This document shows, piece after piece, positions 16,714 through 25,739 of a stretch of DNA of 64,000 nucleotides (within the stretch, counting starts at the first letter, position 1; the number at the start of each line of letters is the position of its first letter). The DNA comes from Shimia litoralis (GTDB lineage Bacteria; Pseudomonadota; Alphaproteobacteria; Rhodobacterales; Rhodobacteraceae): contig NZ_SULI01000005.1 of the NCBI RefSeq assembly GCF_005518135.1, positions 1-64,000 of the forward strand, read 5' to 3'. The notes under the pieces were generated by a model. It was not told the DNA's origin. It made no database searches and saw nothing but the letters and a program-made list of their open reading frames with translations. Both the position numbers and the translations under genes were made by a program.

Positions 16714-18021
16714 TTAGATGCCCAACCTATCGCGCAATCCAAACCATGTCATCGCCATCACCAACAGTGGCGTCCGAAGACCTCCTCCGCCTGGAAACGC
16801 CGGGGCAGGGACCTTGGCTAGGGTATCAAACCCTTCGCTTTGTCCGGCGATCGCCAAGGCCATCAATTGCCCTGCATGGGTTGCCGTGCCGACACCGTGG
16901 CCGGAATATCCAGATGCGCTCAGGACATTTGGCGCGATACGGGTCAAATACGGCATGCGCTTCATGGTGATGCCCAATGTTCCCCCCCATGCATAGTCGA
17001 TTTCGACGTCGCGCAGGTGCGGATAGATCTCGGTCATGGGTTTGCGCACGGTGGCCGCAATATCGGTTGGGAATTTGTATCCATAGTTTTCGCCCCCACC
17101 AAACAACAACCGTTTGTCATGCGACAGTCTGAAGTAGTTGATCACAAACTTGGAATCGGCGATGGCAACATCACGCCGTAACACTGTATCCAGCTCGGAC
17201 TCTGTTAAGGGGCGTGTCGCGGCGATAAAGTTGTTGATGGGCATCACGCGAGCGGCGATCTTCTTCTCCAGACTGCCAAGATACCCATTACAGGCCAAGA
17301 CCACATGTTCGGCATCAACCCGCCCTTGATCGGTTTGCACAACGGGGCGGCTTCCATGTTGGATGTTGTGTACATGGGTATTCTCATAAATCCGCACACC
17401 TGCAGCTTGGGCTGCACGCGCCAGCCCAAGGGCATAGGCCAGAGGGTGCAAATGCCCTGCACTCATATCCAAAGACCCACCGACATACTTAGGGGACGGA
17501 CAGATATCCTGAAGCTGATCATGGTCCAGCGTTTCGATCTGGTCATAGCCATATTCGGTCTGCAAATGTGCGACATAGGCGTGTTCGTGGCGGACTTCGG
17601 ATGCGCTTAGGCAGGCATGTGCAATACCCGGTTTAAAGTGACACTCAATATTGTGCTTTTCAATCAGACCCTTGGTGACTTGTTTGGCCTCTTCGGCCAA
17701 GAGCCAGAGTTTGTGCGCATCTTGACGCCCCACCAGCTTCTCAAGGCCGTCTTGCTCCATGCGTTGGCCGGACCCTAATTGACCACCATTGCGGCCAGAC
17801 GCGCCAAATCCCACACGGTGCGCATCCAGTAAAACGACATCATAGCCACGTTCGGCCAAGTGCAGGGCAGTGGACAGCCCAGTATATCCGGCGCCCACCA
17901 CACACACATCGGCGCGGGTTTCCCCCTTAAGAGACGGGAACTGGCTTAGCAATTCAGTCGAGGCCGCGTACCAGCTCTGGGGATATTGGCCTTGCGTATC
18001 ATTCGAATAAAGAAGGTTCAT
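16714..18021 (-). CDS. FAD-dependent oxidoreductase, gamma-glutamylputrescine oxidase-like (PuuB)
   Basis: 435-residue DAO-family flavoprotein. The FAD-binding GAGYTG (43-48) with the following GFGASGRNGGQ is typical of PuuB/OrdL proteins, which oxidise a gamma-glutamylated amine to its aldehyde with H2O2 release. Last gene of the minus-strand group with two glutamine-synthetase-like ligases and an amidotransferase. The substrate may be a polyamine or another amine. Length is normal (PuuB is about 426). It starts 85 bp after the ligase stop with a hairpin in between. Confidence 0.88.
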   Translation of the reverse strand: MNLLYSNDTQGQYPQSWYAASTELLSQFPSLKGETRADVCVVGAGYTGLSTALHLAERGYDVVLLDAHRVGFGASGRNGGQLGSGQRMEQDGLEKLVGRQDAHKLWLLAEEAKQVTKGLIEKHNIECHFKPGIAHACLSASEVRHEHAYVAHLQTEYGYDQIETLDHDQLQDICPSPKYVGGSLDMSAGHLHPLAYALGLARAAQAAGVRIYENTHVHNIQHGSRPVVQTDQGRVDAEHVVLACNGYLGSLEKKIAARVMPINNFIAATRPLTESELDTVLRRDVAIADSKFVINYFRLSHDKRLLFGGGENYGYKFPTDIAATVRKPMTEIYPHLRDVEIDYAWGGTLGITMKRMPYLTRIAPNVLSASGYSGHGVGTATHAGQLMALAIAGQSEGFDTLAKVPAPAFPGGGGLRTPLLVMAMTWFGLRDRLGI

Positions 18022-18061
18022 GACACCTCACACACGTAATATCGGAAATGTTTCGGTATGC

Positions 18062-18091
18062 CCTCGACCCAGTGCATATTCTGGGTCGAGG
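18062..18091 (-). promoter_or_regulatory. Intercistronic hairpin between ligase and oxidoreductase genes
   Basis: CCTCGACCCAG and CTGGGTCGAGG form a perfect 11-bp stem with an 8-nt loop and no U-tract. It could stabilise upstream mRNA or partly stop transcription before the oxidoreductase gene. Confidence 0.5.
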
Positions 18092-18106
18092 TCGGAAGGC
18101 CCGAGA

Positions 18107-19465
18107 TCAGACGTTCAGCAATAGATGTTCGCGTTCCCAAGGGCTGATGACCCCAAGGAACTCTTCGTATTCTGTCTGTTTTACGATGGAATAGACGCGT
18201 GCGAACTCTGGCCCCAACACATCGTGCAGCTTTTTTGCTTCGTCAAATAGCTCAAGCGCTGCTCCGAGTTCACGAGGAATCGCCTCTTCGCCGTCATAGG
18301 CGTCGCCTTTGAATTGGGCGTCTGGCTGTTCTTTTTCCAGCAAACCAAGATAGCCGCAAGCAAGGCTGACCGCGATGCCGAGATAGGGATTGCAATCCAT
18401 GCCCGCCAGACGGTTTTCGACACGTCGGGCCGACGTCGAGGAAATCGGAATACGGATACCCGTTGTGCGATTGTCCCGTGCCCACTCTAGATTGATTGGG
18501 GCTGCGTGATCACGCACATACCGACGGTACGAATTTACATATGGAGCCATGACGGCAATCGCTGACGGCAGGTGATTTTGCAATCCGGCGATAAAGTGGA
18601 AAAACGCATCTGTTTCGCCGCCGTTTTCATCCGAAAAGATATTCTTGCCGGTTTTTGTATCCAAAATTGAATGATGGATGTGCATCGCACTTCCGGGCTC
18701 GGCCCCGATGGGTTTGGCCATAAACGTCGCATAACAGTTGTGACGCAGTGCGGCTTCGCGGATCAGACGCTTAAAGTAAAAGACTTCGTCCGCAAGCTTG
18801 ACCGGATCGCCGTGCAGCAGGTTGATCTCAAGCTGGCCAGCGCCCCCTTCTTGGGTGATGCCATCAATCTCAAACCCTTGTGCTTCGGCAAAATCATAGA
18901 TGTCGTCAATCACGGGGCCAAATTCATCCACCGCTGTCATCGAATAGGCTTGGCGTGCGGCGGCAGGGCGGCCAGAGCGCCCCATCATCGGTTCAATCGC
19001 CTTGGCGGGATCGATGTTGCGCGCGACCAGATAAAATTCCATTTCTGGTGCAACGACGGGTTCCCAGCCTTTGGCACGATACAGCTCGACCACACGCTTG
19101 AGCACATTGCGCGGGCTATAGGGGATGGGCGTGCCATCAGTGAAATAGGCGTCATGTATGACCTGAAGTGTCCAGTCGCCTGTCCATGGGGCCGCAGTGG
19201 TTGTCGCCATATCCGGGCGCAACACCATATCTTTTTCGATAAAGCCCTCGTCGCCAGCCGCTTCGCCCCAACCACCTGTGATTGTTTGGTAGAAGATAGA
19301 ATCGGGGAGGTGGAAAAACTCCTGGCGGGCGAATTTCTTGGCTGGCACAGCCTTACCGCGCGCGATGCCCGGAAGGTCCGAAATGATGCATTCGACTTCG
19401 TCCAGCCGTCGACCCTCAAGATATTCCTGTGCAGCCGTGGGGAGCGATTTCATCCAGTCAGTCAT
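18107..19465 (-). CDS. Glutamine-synthetase-family gamma-glutamylamine ligase (PuuA-like), copy 1
   Basis: 452 residues of the GS fold: beta-grasp N-domain with the DLPGIARGKAVP segment, then the catalytic domain with GAGQLEINL, AEPGSAMHIHHS (metal/ATP site), RDNRTTGIRIPIS and ENRLAGMDCNPYL. Members of this PuuA/IpuC/FluG group join glutamate to amines instead of ammonia. Start overlaps the amidotransferase stop as TAATG, so the two are translationally coupled. The cluster suggests amine catabolism: ligation (this gene and copy 2), oxidation (PuuB-like) and release of glutamate (amidotransferase, PuuD-like). Confidence 0.92.
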   Translation of the reverse strand: MTDWMKSLPTAAQEYLEGRRLDEVECIISDLPGIARGKAVPAKKFARQEFFHLPDSIFYQTITGGWGEAAGDEGFIEKDMVLRPDMATTTAAPWTGDWTLQVIHDAYFTDGTPIPYSPRNVLKRVVELYRAKGWEPVVAPEMEFYLVARNIDPAKAIEPMMGRSGRPAAARQAYSMTAVDEFGPVIDDIYDFAEAQGFEIDGITQEGGAGQLEINLLHGDPVKLADEVFYFKRLIREAALRHNCYATFMAKPIGAEPGSAMHIHHSILDTKTGKNIFSDENGGETDAFFHFIAGLQNHLPSAIAVMAPYVNSYRRYVRDHAAPINLEWARDNRTTGIRIPISSTSARRVENRLAGMDCNPYLGIAVSLACGYLGLLEKEQPDAQFKGDAYDGEEAIPRELGAALELFDEAKKLHDVLGPEFARVYSIVKQTEYEEFLGVISPWEREHLLLNV

Positions 19466-20145
19466 TAGGACCTCTCTTTGCGGAAGAAATCCGCCATTTG
19501 ATCTGCAAAGCTTTCGCTTGAAATATGGTCGTCCAATTGGGCTTGGGCGGCCTCCAAAAGATCGTCAGGGACGACGCCTTTTCCGCGGGTATTAATCAAC
19601 CCTTCAATGACATCGGGGCCAAATTCGGGATGCGGTTGAATGGTCAAAATCTGATCACCATACAAGAGCGCCGCGTTTTCGCAGAAGTCATTTGATGCCA
19701 ATACGACAGTCCCCTGAGGACGTTCGGTGACCTGATCTTGGTGCCACGCATTAAACGCCATTTCGACGCCGCCAAAATCATAGGTCTGACGTCCGACGGC
19801 CCAGCCACCGGAAAACTTTTCGACCTTGCCACCAAGCGCTTGTGCAATGATCTGATGTCCAAAACAGATACCGATCAAAGGTCGCCCTGCTTCGGCGATG
19901 CCTTGAATCAGCTGTTCAAGCGGCGGAATCCAAGGCAAATCTTCGTATGCGCCGTGTTTGGATCCCGTGATAAGCCAGCCATCCGCGGCCAAAGCCGAGT
20001 CAGGAAACTGACCATCTACGACGCGATAGACGTCAAATTCAAAGCCTTGCCCTTGAAGCAAGTGCTTAAACATATCCGAGTAATCCCCGATCTGCGCACG
20101 CAGGTCTTCGGGGGAATGTCCGGTTTGTAAAATACCGATTTTCAT
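19465..20145 (-). CDS. Class I glutamine amidotransferase-like hydrolase
   Basis: 226 residues. The nucleophile Cys94 is in GICFGHQ and the His/Glu pair is in QPHPEFGPD, a complete GATase triad. It belongs to the class I GATase-like group (YfeJ/GuaA-like small proteins), not the class of E. coli PuuD with its longer peptidase_C26 fold, although the job may be the same: hydrolysis of gamma-glutamyl compounds or supply of glutamate. It sits between the two ligase copies, coupled to copy 1 by a 1-bp stop/start overlap. Confidence 0.88.
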   Translation of the reverse strand: MKIGILQTGHSPEDLRAQIGDYSDMFKHLLQGQGFEFDVYRVVDGQFPDSALAADGWLITGSKHGAYEDLPWIPPLEQLIQGIAEAGRPLIGICFGHQIIAQALGGKVEKFSGGWAVGRQTYDFGGVEMAFNAWHQDQVTERPQGTVVLASNDFCENAALLYGDQILTIQPHPEFGPDVIEGLINTRGKGVVPDDLLEAAQAQLDDHISSESFADQMADFFRKERS

Positions 20146-20276
20146 GTGTCACCGATTTTATGATCAAATTAACGCTAGTCGAGAGAAGCTCATGCCGCAA
20201 GAGGGGCGAACCTCGGTTGACCGTTGAGAAGCGACCTTCCGCGCGTGGTCACAAAAGACCGTGGGCGCGAAAGGGC

Positions 20277-21593
20277 TCAGACTCTTTCGAGATAGAGTTT
20301 CCAGTGATCATGGGGGGCAAGCTTGGCAAGGTCTTCAAACTCTTGGCGTTTGGTCATGACCAAATTCTTGATCAAAACATCAGGTAAACAACGCGCAATA
20401 AAGGCGTCATGTTCAAACACATCGATTGCGGCGCCCCAGTCTGGCGCAAGTTGCGGCAGGTCGTGGTCATAGGCGTTGCCGGTAATGGGGGCCGGGGCAA
20501 TCATGCCTTCTTCGACGCCCTCAATGGCCGCGCCCAGCACGGTTGCGAGCATAAGGTACGGGTTGATGTCACCCCCTGCAACGCGGTGTTCAATACGGCG
20601 TGCTTGCGGCGCGCCACCCGGCACACGAATGGCCGCTGTACGGTTTTCATACGCCCAGCACGCACCGGTTGGTGCATGCGCACCCGGCACGAGCCGGTCA
20701 TAGCTTGGCCCATGCGGTGCAAAGATCAACGTTGAAGCGGGCATCGCATGCACACAGCCCGCAATGGCCTGTTTGAGCGTCTCGGTCCCTTCGGGGCCAC
20801 CATTGTCAAAGACGTTTTGCCCGTCGGCATCAAGCACAGAAAAATGCACGTGCATGCCGTTGCCAGCATCATCCGCATAGGGTTTGGCCATAAAGGTTGC
20901 GGCCATATTGTGCTTGCGGGCGATGCCTCTGGCCAACACCTTGAACAGCCAAGCATCATCTGCCGCGCGAAGTGCATTTTGGTGGTTCAGCGTCACTTCG
21001 AATTGGCCAAGACCGGATTCATTGATGATGGTTTGCGCGGGCAGGCCCATCGCGACACAGCCCTCATAAAGCTCTGTAAAAAATGCGTCAAACGCATCAA
21101 GTTCGTCTACGGACAGGATATCTTGGCCAAACAGGCGGCGGGATGATCTTGGATCAACAGGCGGCTGTAAATGATCACCTGTGTCATCAACAAGACTGAA
21201 CTCCATCTCTGTGGCGGCCATGACCTGCCAGTTTCTTGCCGAATAACGGTCCAGAACGCTGATCAACGCCTGTCGCGGGTCCCCCAGAAACGGGCTACCA
21301 TCCTCAAGTGTCATCGCCATTGGAACCAACGCAGATGGCGTGTCCAGCCATGGCATGGGGACCGCACCACGATCCGTGGGCAGCAAGACACCATCCGCAT
21401 CGCCTGTTTCGAACACCAAAGGCGAGTTGCGCACATCGGCCCCCCAGATATCCACATTCAAGACAGACAGCGGCATTCTAAGTGCGCCGTTGCTCAGCTT
21501 TTTGCGAAACGAGGATGGCACGCGTTTTCCGCGCATCTGTCCGTTCAAGTCGGATACGGCGACACGAAGGGTTGAGAATTGCGATAAGTCCAT
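20277..21593 (-). CDS. Glutamine-synthetase-family ligase (PuuA-like), copy 2
   Basis: 438 residues. It has the GS-fold landmarks also seen in copy 1 (SGLGQFEVTL, DAGNGMHVHFS, ENRTAAIRVPGG, EHRVAGGDINPYL), but the two are divergent and not a recent duplication. Start at 21593 has GGAG six bases before it; a reading from 21605 lacks a site. First gene of the group; 131 bp separate it from the amidotransferase, with an imperfect GC stem at 20241-20268. Two unlike ligases suggest two amine substrates or two roles. Confidence 0.92.
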   Translation of the reverse strand: MDLSQFSTLRVAVSDLNGQMRGKRVPSSFRKKLSNGALRMPLSVLNVDIWGADVRNSPLVFETGDADGVLLPTDRGAVPMPWLDTPSALVPMAMTLEDGSPFLGDPRQALISVLDRYSARNWQVMAATEMEFSLVDDTGDHLQPPVDPRSSRRLFGQDILSVDELDAFDAFFTELYEGCVAMGLPAQTIINESGLGQFEVTLNHQNALRAADDAWLFKVLARGIARKHNMAATFMAKPYADDAGNGMHVHFSVLDADGQNVFDNGGPEGTETLKQAIAGCVHAMPASTLIFAPHGPSYDRLVPGAHAPTGACWAYENRTAAIRVPGGAPQARRIEHRVAGGDINPYLMLATVLGAAIEGVEEGMIAPAPITGNAYDHDLPQLAPDWGAAIDVFEHDAFIARCLPDVLIKNLVMTKRQEFEDLAKLAPHDHWKLYLERV

Positions 21594-21812
21594 GCTGGGC
21601 TCCATTGGCAGCTTTTGTGTGTTTTACCTTAGGCGATGGGGGGCTGTCACCATAATTTGATCAAAATATTTTCTTGAGGTTTCTTTTTGCCTGTGTGACC
21701 TGCGCCAAGCCGATATCTGCTCACTTTAATTTGGACACGGAATTTTGACTTGTCAGCGCGCGCGCAGCTATTCAGGGTTGTGCGAGTATGAACATTCTCA
21801 GAGGTATTTTTT

Positions 21813-22220
21813 ATGACAAAGCTAACACGACGGGGCCTGATGGCGATGGGGGCCGCAGTCGCGCTGTTCCCGATGGCGGCTTTTGCAGCATCTGTGCCGG
21901 CTCCTGAGCCAGGCAAGGGGCTCATTGTTTTCTATCGCGGCGGTTCTACAGCAGGAAATGCTGTGCGTTTTGATATTGCGGATCAGAACGGCAATATCGT
22001 CGCTCATATGCAACGCGGCGCTGTACAACCGGTTTCGGTGTCCCCCGGCGCGCACGAGTTCTCGGTGCCTGATGCGAACAACACGTCCGGCGTCATTGAC
22101 ATCAAGGCAGGCGAAACCATCTTTATCGAAAGCTATATCGATGCGGCCACATTTGCCGGTAAGCTTCAGTTCCGGGTTGTCCCTGAGAAGCGCGCGTTGA
22201 AGACCATCGGCAAGATGTAA
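21813..22220 (+). CDS. Exported Tat-type small protein (DUF2846-like)
   Basis: 135 residues. The N-terminus LTRRGLMAMGAAVALFPMA has a twin-arginine-like RR before the hydrophobic stretch and a cleavage site near AFAAS, so Tat export is likely. The mature 110 residues are beta-rich (GLIVFYRGGSTAGNAVRFDI, SPGAHEFSVPDANN, KAGETIFIESYI), the pattern of DUF2846-like carbohydrate-binding folds. Function unknown. Alone, ending in a bidirectional terminator. Confidence 0.8.
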   Translation: MTKLTRRGLMAMGAAVALFPMAAFAASVPAPEPGKGLIVFYRGGSTAGNAVRFDIADQNGNIVAHMQRGAVQPVSVSPGAHEFSVPDANNTSGVIDIKAGETIFIESYIDAATFAGKLQFRVVPEKRALKTIGKM

Positions 22221-22236
22221 ACGCTGTATACAGCGT
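22221..22236. repeat. Perfect 16-bp palindrome
   Basis: ACGCTGTA|TACAGCGT directly after a TAA stop and 20 bp before a terminator. It may be part of the transcript end or a protein-binding site; I see no second copy. Confidence 0.4.
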
Positions 22237-22255
22237 TCAGCGAACACGCAAAAAA

Positions 22256-22280
22256 GGCCGGTCTCTTTGAGGGACCGGCC
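22256..22280. terminator. Bidirectional terminator
   Basis: GGCCGGTC and GACCGGCC form an 8-bp stem flanked by A5 on the left and TTTTATTTAT on the right. It ends both the exported-protein gene and the ABC transporter operon. Confidence 0.9.
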
Positions 22281-22297
22281 TTTTATTTATGGATATC

Positions 22298-23104
22298 TTA
22301 GCGAATGATGTTTGGCCGAAACCGCAACTTCACACGGCGCTCTTGTGGGAGATGTCGGTTCAATCGGGCGTTCACGAGGCCGAATACCCCAACTACACAC
22401 AGTGTCAGAAGGATGAAATACCCCGCCAAGATCGGGTAGGGGATAAACGGGTTAAATGTCTTATCCGCGAAATAGTTGGCATAATACAGCGCATCGCCTT
22501 TCTGTCGCCACGCGGGAAAGCCACTAAAGTACACAAGTGTGGTGGCGTGGAACAAAAAGATGGCTTCGTTTGTATACGCAGGCCATGCCAACCGAAGCAT
22601 TGTCGGCCAAATCACCCGCCGAAACCTGTGCCAACCTGACAACCCATAAGCATCTGCGGCTTCAATGTCGCCTTTGGGGATCGACAGCAGCGCCCCATAG
22701 AATATCTCGCCAGAGTATGCGGCTGTATTGCAAAACAGAACAACCAAGGCGCCCAGCCATGCGGCGGTAAACGGGGAAAACATCGGTGCGACCTGCTTGA
22801 GCGACAGAAACAGGAAGTATGCAAAGAAAAACTGGATAAACAGCGGTGAGCCGCGGAACAAAAAGATAAACCACTCCGAGGGTTTGCGCAGCCACGCAGA
22901 GCGTGCGTGTTTACCCATGGCAAGAGCGGTGGCAAAGAAGAACCCGGCCGCAAGCGCCAAGACGCCAAAATAGATGTTCCACAGCATTCCCGAGCCAATC
23001 AGGGTGAATTGCTGGCACAGGGTGAAATCTTGTTTCGGCAACAGCCGTTCGCCAATTCCGATCGAGCGAAGGGCATAGTCCTGAATTGTAATCCAACAGC
23101 TCAT
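22298..23104 (-). CDS. Polar amino-acid ABC transporter permease (HisM-type)
   Basis: 268 residues with five or so membrane segments and the permease coupling loop (YFEA-type region around DIEAADAYGLSGWHRFRRVIWP). HisM/ArtM family; it forms a heterodimer with the other permease. Start overlaps the HisQ-type gene by 4 bp (ATGA), so both are made in equal amounts. Substrate is likely a polar or basic amino acid or opine, but this cannot be told from sequence. Confidence 0.9.
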   Translation of the reverse strand: MSCWITIQDYALRSIGIGERLLPKQDFTLCQQFTLIGSGMLWNIYFGVLALAAGFFFATALAMGKHARSAWLRKPSEWFIFLFRGSPLFIQFFFAYFLFLSLKQVAPMFSPFTAAWLGALVVLFCNTAAYSGEIFYGALLSIPKGDIEAADAYGLSGWHRFRRVIWPTMLRLAWPAYTNEAIFLFHATTLVYFSGFPAWRQKGDALYYANYFADKTFNPFIPYPILAGYFILLTLCVVGVFGLVNARLNRHLPQERRVKLRFRPNIIR

Positions 23105-23985
23105 GCGGCGGCCTTTCTTTGGGCTTCGCCACCTGTCGTGGCCTGACCACGGGTGAGCCGTTTCATCAGCTTGTCCAAGAACACTTCAGAGACCTTGGTG
23201 AACATCAGGTAAAAGACCAGCAGAGCAAAGAAATACCACATCCGCCAATCTTGATGGGGGTATTCGGTGAATTTGGATGTTTTCGATCCGCCCAGTTCTC
23301 TTGCCCAATACACAATGTCTTCGACACCCAGCAGGAACAGCAAAGGGGTGGCCTTGATCAACACCATCCACAGGTTCGACAATCCGGGCAGGGCATAGAC
23401 CCACATCTGCGGGACCAGAATACGCCAGAACGCTTGCCGGTGCGTCAGACCATAGGCTTCGGCAGTTTCAATCTGGGCCCGTGGCACAGCGCGCATTGCA
23501 CCAAACATCACGTTTGCTGCAAATGCACCAAACACAATTGCAAATGTGAGAATCGCAAGGCTGAACCCATAGGTTTCATGCATCCATTGCGGTGAAGACG
23601 ATAAGGGCATCTTGGCCGCGTCACATACGACAAAATCGTTGCCTTGGCGAACGGGCCCTGTCCAGTCAGGACAGAGAATTTTGTGGCGCGACCATTCGAT
23701 GATCTGGTCCAGCGCAATCACAAAGAAAAGGAAAAACGCAATGTCGGGCACACCCCGAACAATAGCGATATAGGCTTTGCCGATCCAGCGCAGCGGTGCA
23801 ATGCGTCCACGTGCGGCCATCGCGCCAGCAAATCCAAACATCAGGGCCACGGGGGCAGTGATTGCCAACAACAAGAGCACGGTGCCAAACGACGTATAGA
23901 ACGCCATATGCTTACCGGTGGTCAAATAGCACGACAACCAAGCAATGCCATCGAGGGCAGAAGGATCAGAGCAGTATGAAAACAT
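23101..23985 (-). CDS. Polar amino-acid ABC transporter permease (HisQ-type)
   Basis: 294 residues. An N-terminal soluble stretch with two Cys (CSDP..LSCYL) is followed by a membrane segment, a cytoplasmic EAA loop (QIETAEAYGLTHRQAFWRILVP) and an extra periplasmic insert holding ILCPDWTGPV. The start at 23985 is the family's usual one; a TTG start at 24006 would put it inside the upstream hairpin. No clear Shine-Dalgarno. It forms a heterodimer with the HisM-type permease. Confidence 0.9.
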   Translation of the reverse strand: MFSYCSDPSALDGIAWLSCYLTTGKHMAFYTSFGTVLLLLAITAPVALMFGFAGAMAARGRIAPLRWIGKAYIAIVRGVPDIAFFLFFVIALDQIIEWSRHKILCPDWTGPVRQGNDFVVCDAAKMPLSSSPQWMHETYGFSLAILTFAIVFGAFAANVMFGAMRAVPRAQIETAEAYGLTHRQAFWRILVPQMWVYALPGLSNLWMVLIKATPLLFLLGVEDIVYWARELGGSKTSKFTEYPHQDWRMWYFFALLVFYLMFTKVSEVFLDKLMKRLTRGQATTGGEAQRKAAA

Positions 23986-23996
23986 GATATAAAAAG

Positions 23997-24024
23997 GCGA
24001 GACCAAAATAAATTTTGGCCCCGC
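23997..24024 (-). terminator. Terminator-like hairpin inside the ABC operon
   Basis: On the minus strand, GCGGGGCCAAAAT and ATTTTGGTCTCGC pair fully if G-U pairs count, followed by CTTTTTATAT. It lies between the binding-protein stop and the permease start. Partial termination would give more binding protein than permease. Confidence 0.7.
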
Positions 24025-24043
24025 CTATGTCCTTGGCGCGCGC

Positions 24044-24769
24044 TTAGAAGCCCGGGCCGATTTCCCATTTGGTGATCAGTTTGTTCAGCGATCCGTCTGC
24101 CTTCATTGAGGTCAGAACCGCATCAAACTTCATCTTTAGATCTTGGTCGCTTTCGCGAAGACCCATACCAACGCCGCCACCGATCAGCTCTTCTTGCTTG
24201 AGCAGCATCAGGTCAGCATTTTCGTCTGCGATTGGCGACAAATAAGCTTTGTCGGCCAGAACAGCGTCTGCTTCACCATTGCGCACGGCAGCAACGGTTT
24301 CATCAGGTGTCGCGAATTCAACCAGTGTGGCGCCAGACGCGGCAACAAACGAGGCTTGGATTGTGCCGGTTTGTGCGGCCACGATGCCACCTTTGATGTC
24401 TGCATCGTCTGACATGGCCAGATATGCCGACGGATCAGGCTGGGTATAGTTTTGGGTAAAGTCGATGACTTCGTCGCGCTCGTCGGTGATCGACATGCCT
24501 GCGATGATGGTGTCATAGTTGCCGGATACGAGGTTCGGAATGATGGAATCCCACTCGTTTGTGACCCATTCACAGGTCAGTTCGGCGCGGCGGCACATTT
24601 CGTCGCCCAATTCACGCTCAAAGCCGTCGACTTCACCTTGGTCGTTCAAAAAGTTGTACGGAGGATAGGCACCTTCGGTACCCATGCGCACAACATCGCC
24701 ATGGCTTTCGGCCATTGCAAAGCTTGCGGTCAGCGCCAGAGCAGCAGTGCTGAGGATTAGAGACTTCAT
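24044..24769 (-). CDS. Polar amino-acid ABC transporter substrate-binding protein
   Basis: 241 residues. A signal peptide (about 1-20, ending AMA) precedes a SBP_bac_3 domain: GTEGAYPPYNFLNDQGEVDGFE, ELGDEMCRRAELTCEWVTNEWDSIIP, then IIAGMSITDERDEVIDFTQNY. Most like the HisJ/ArtJ/Arg-Lys-Orn type. Upstream of two permeases and downstream of the ATPase on the same strand: ATPase, binding protein, HisQ, HisM. A hairpin follows it. Confidence 0.93.
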   Translation of the reverse strand: MKSLILSTAALALTASFAMAESHGDVVRMGTEGAYPPYNFLNDQGEVDGFERELGDEMCRRAELTCEWVTNEWDSIIPNLVSGNYDTIIAGMSITDERDEVIDFTQNYTQPDPSAYLAMSDDADIKGGIVAAQTGTIQASFVAASGATLVEFATPDETVAAVRNGEADAVLADKAYLSPIADENADLMLLKQEELIGGGVGMGLRESDQDLKMKFDAVLTSMKADGSLNKLITKWEIGPGF

Positions 24770-24798
24770 ACTATTTTCTCCCAGTTGGTATGAATTTA

Positions 24799-25575
24799 TT
24801 ATTGCGCAGAGGTTGCCGATAGGAACCCTTGCAAACGCTCGGTTTTGGGTGCGCCAAACAATGTGTCCGGATCACCTTGTTCTTCGATTTTGCCTTGGTG
24901 CAGGAACACAACATGGTTGGACACATCCGCGGCCATTTTCATGTCGTGGGTCACAATCAGCATGGTCCGGCCTTCGTCGGCCAAGGCTTTGATAACCCGC
25001 ACAACTTCTTGTTCAAGCTCAGGATCAAGCGCCGACGTAGGTTCATCAAATAGCAGAGCTTCTGGTTCCATGCACAGCGCACGCGCAATGGCAGCACGTT
25101 GTTGTTGTCCACCGGACAACTGAGCGGGATAGACATCACATTTGTCACCGATACCCACCTTGTCCAGATATTTGCGGGCCGCATGTTCGACTTCGGCTTT
25201 GTCCCGGCCCAGAACCGTGACCGGTGCCTCCATGACATTTTGCAAAATGGTCATATGCGCCCACAGATTGAACTGTTGAAAGACCATCGACAGATTGGTG
25301 CGAATGCGCAGAACCTGTTTCCAGTCGTCGGGGTGGCGGTGATGGCCTTTGCCTTTCCAATGCACGGGCTCGCCCTTGAAAAGGATCTCGCCTTGCTGGC
25401 TGTCTTCCAAAAGGTTGGCACAGCGTAAAATGGTGGATTTTCCTGATCCAGAGGACCCGATCAAAGACACAACGTCGCCACGGTGGGCGGAAATATCCAC
25501 GCCTTTGATGACTTCTAATTCGCCATACGCCTTATGCAGATCGCGAATTTCTATTACTGGAGTAGTTTCGGACAA
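24799..25575 (-). CDS. Polar amino-acid ABC transporter ATPase (HisP-type)
   Basis: 258 residues. Walker A GSSGSGKST (about 38-46), signature LSGGQQQR, Walker B ALLFDEPTSALDPE and H-loop IVTHDM. The long loop after strand 4 with HRHPDDWKQVL is typical of HisP. First gene of the transporter operon; the binding protein starts 29 bp later. The 164-bp region upstream (25576-25739), past the end of the PhnD-like gene, should contain the promoter; I see no clear operator. Confidence 0.95.
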   Translation of the reverse strand: MSETTPVIEIRDLHKAYGELEVIKGVDISAHRGDVVSLIGSSGSGKSTILRCANLLEDSQQGEILFKGEPVHWKGKGHHRHPDDWKQVLRIRTNLSMVFQQFNLWAHMTILQNVMEAPVTVLGRDKAEVEHAARKYLDKVGIGDKCDVYPAQLSGGQQQRAAIARALCMEPEALLFDEPTSALDPELEQEVVRVIKALADEGRTMLIVTHDMKMAADVSNHVVFLHQGKIEEQGDPDTLFGAPKTERLQGFLSATSAQ

Positions 25576-25739
25576 AGATCGCCGCCACGTTTTTGTTACA
25601 TTGTTAGACGCTAACTAGGACTTAAAAAACGGGTAAATGCAACTTCCAAAACGGGTGACTTTGCGAGAGTCTTCACAAAACGGATGGCAATATCGCCTGA
25701 ACGGCGCGCGCGAGCATGAAATAATTGCCCCACCAGCGC

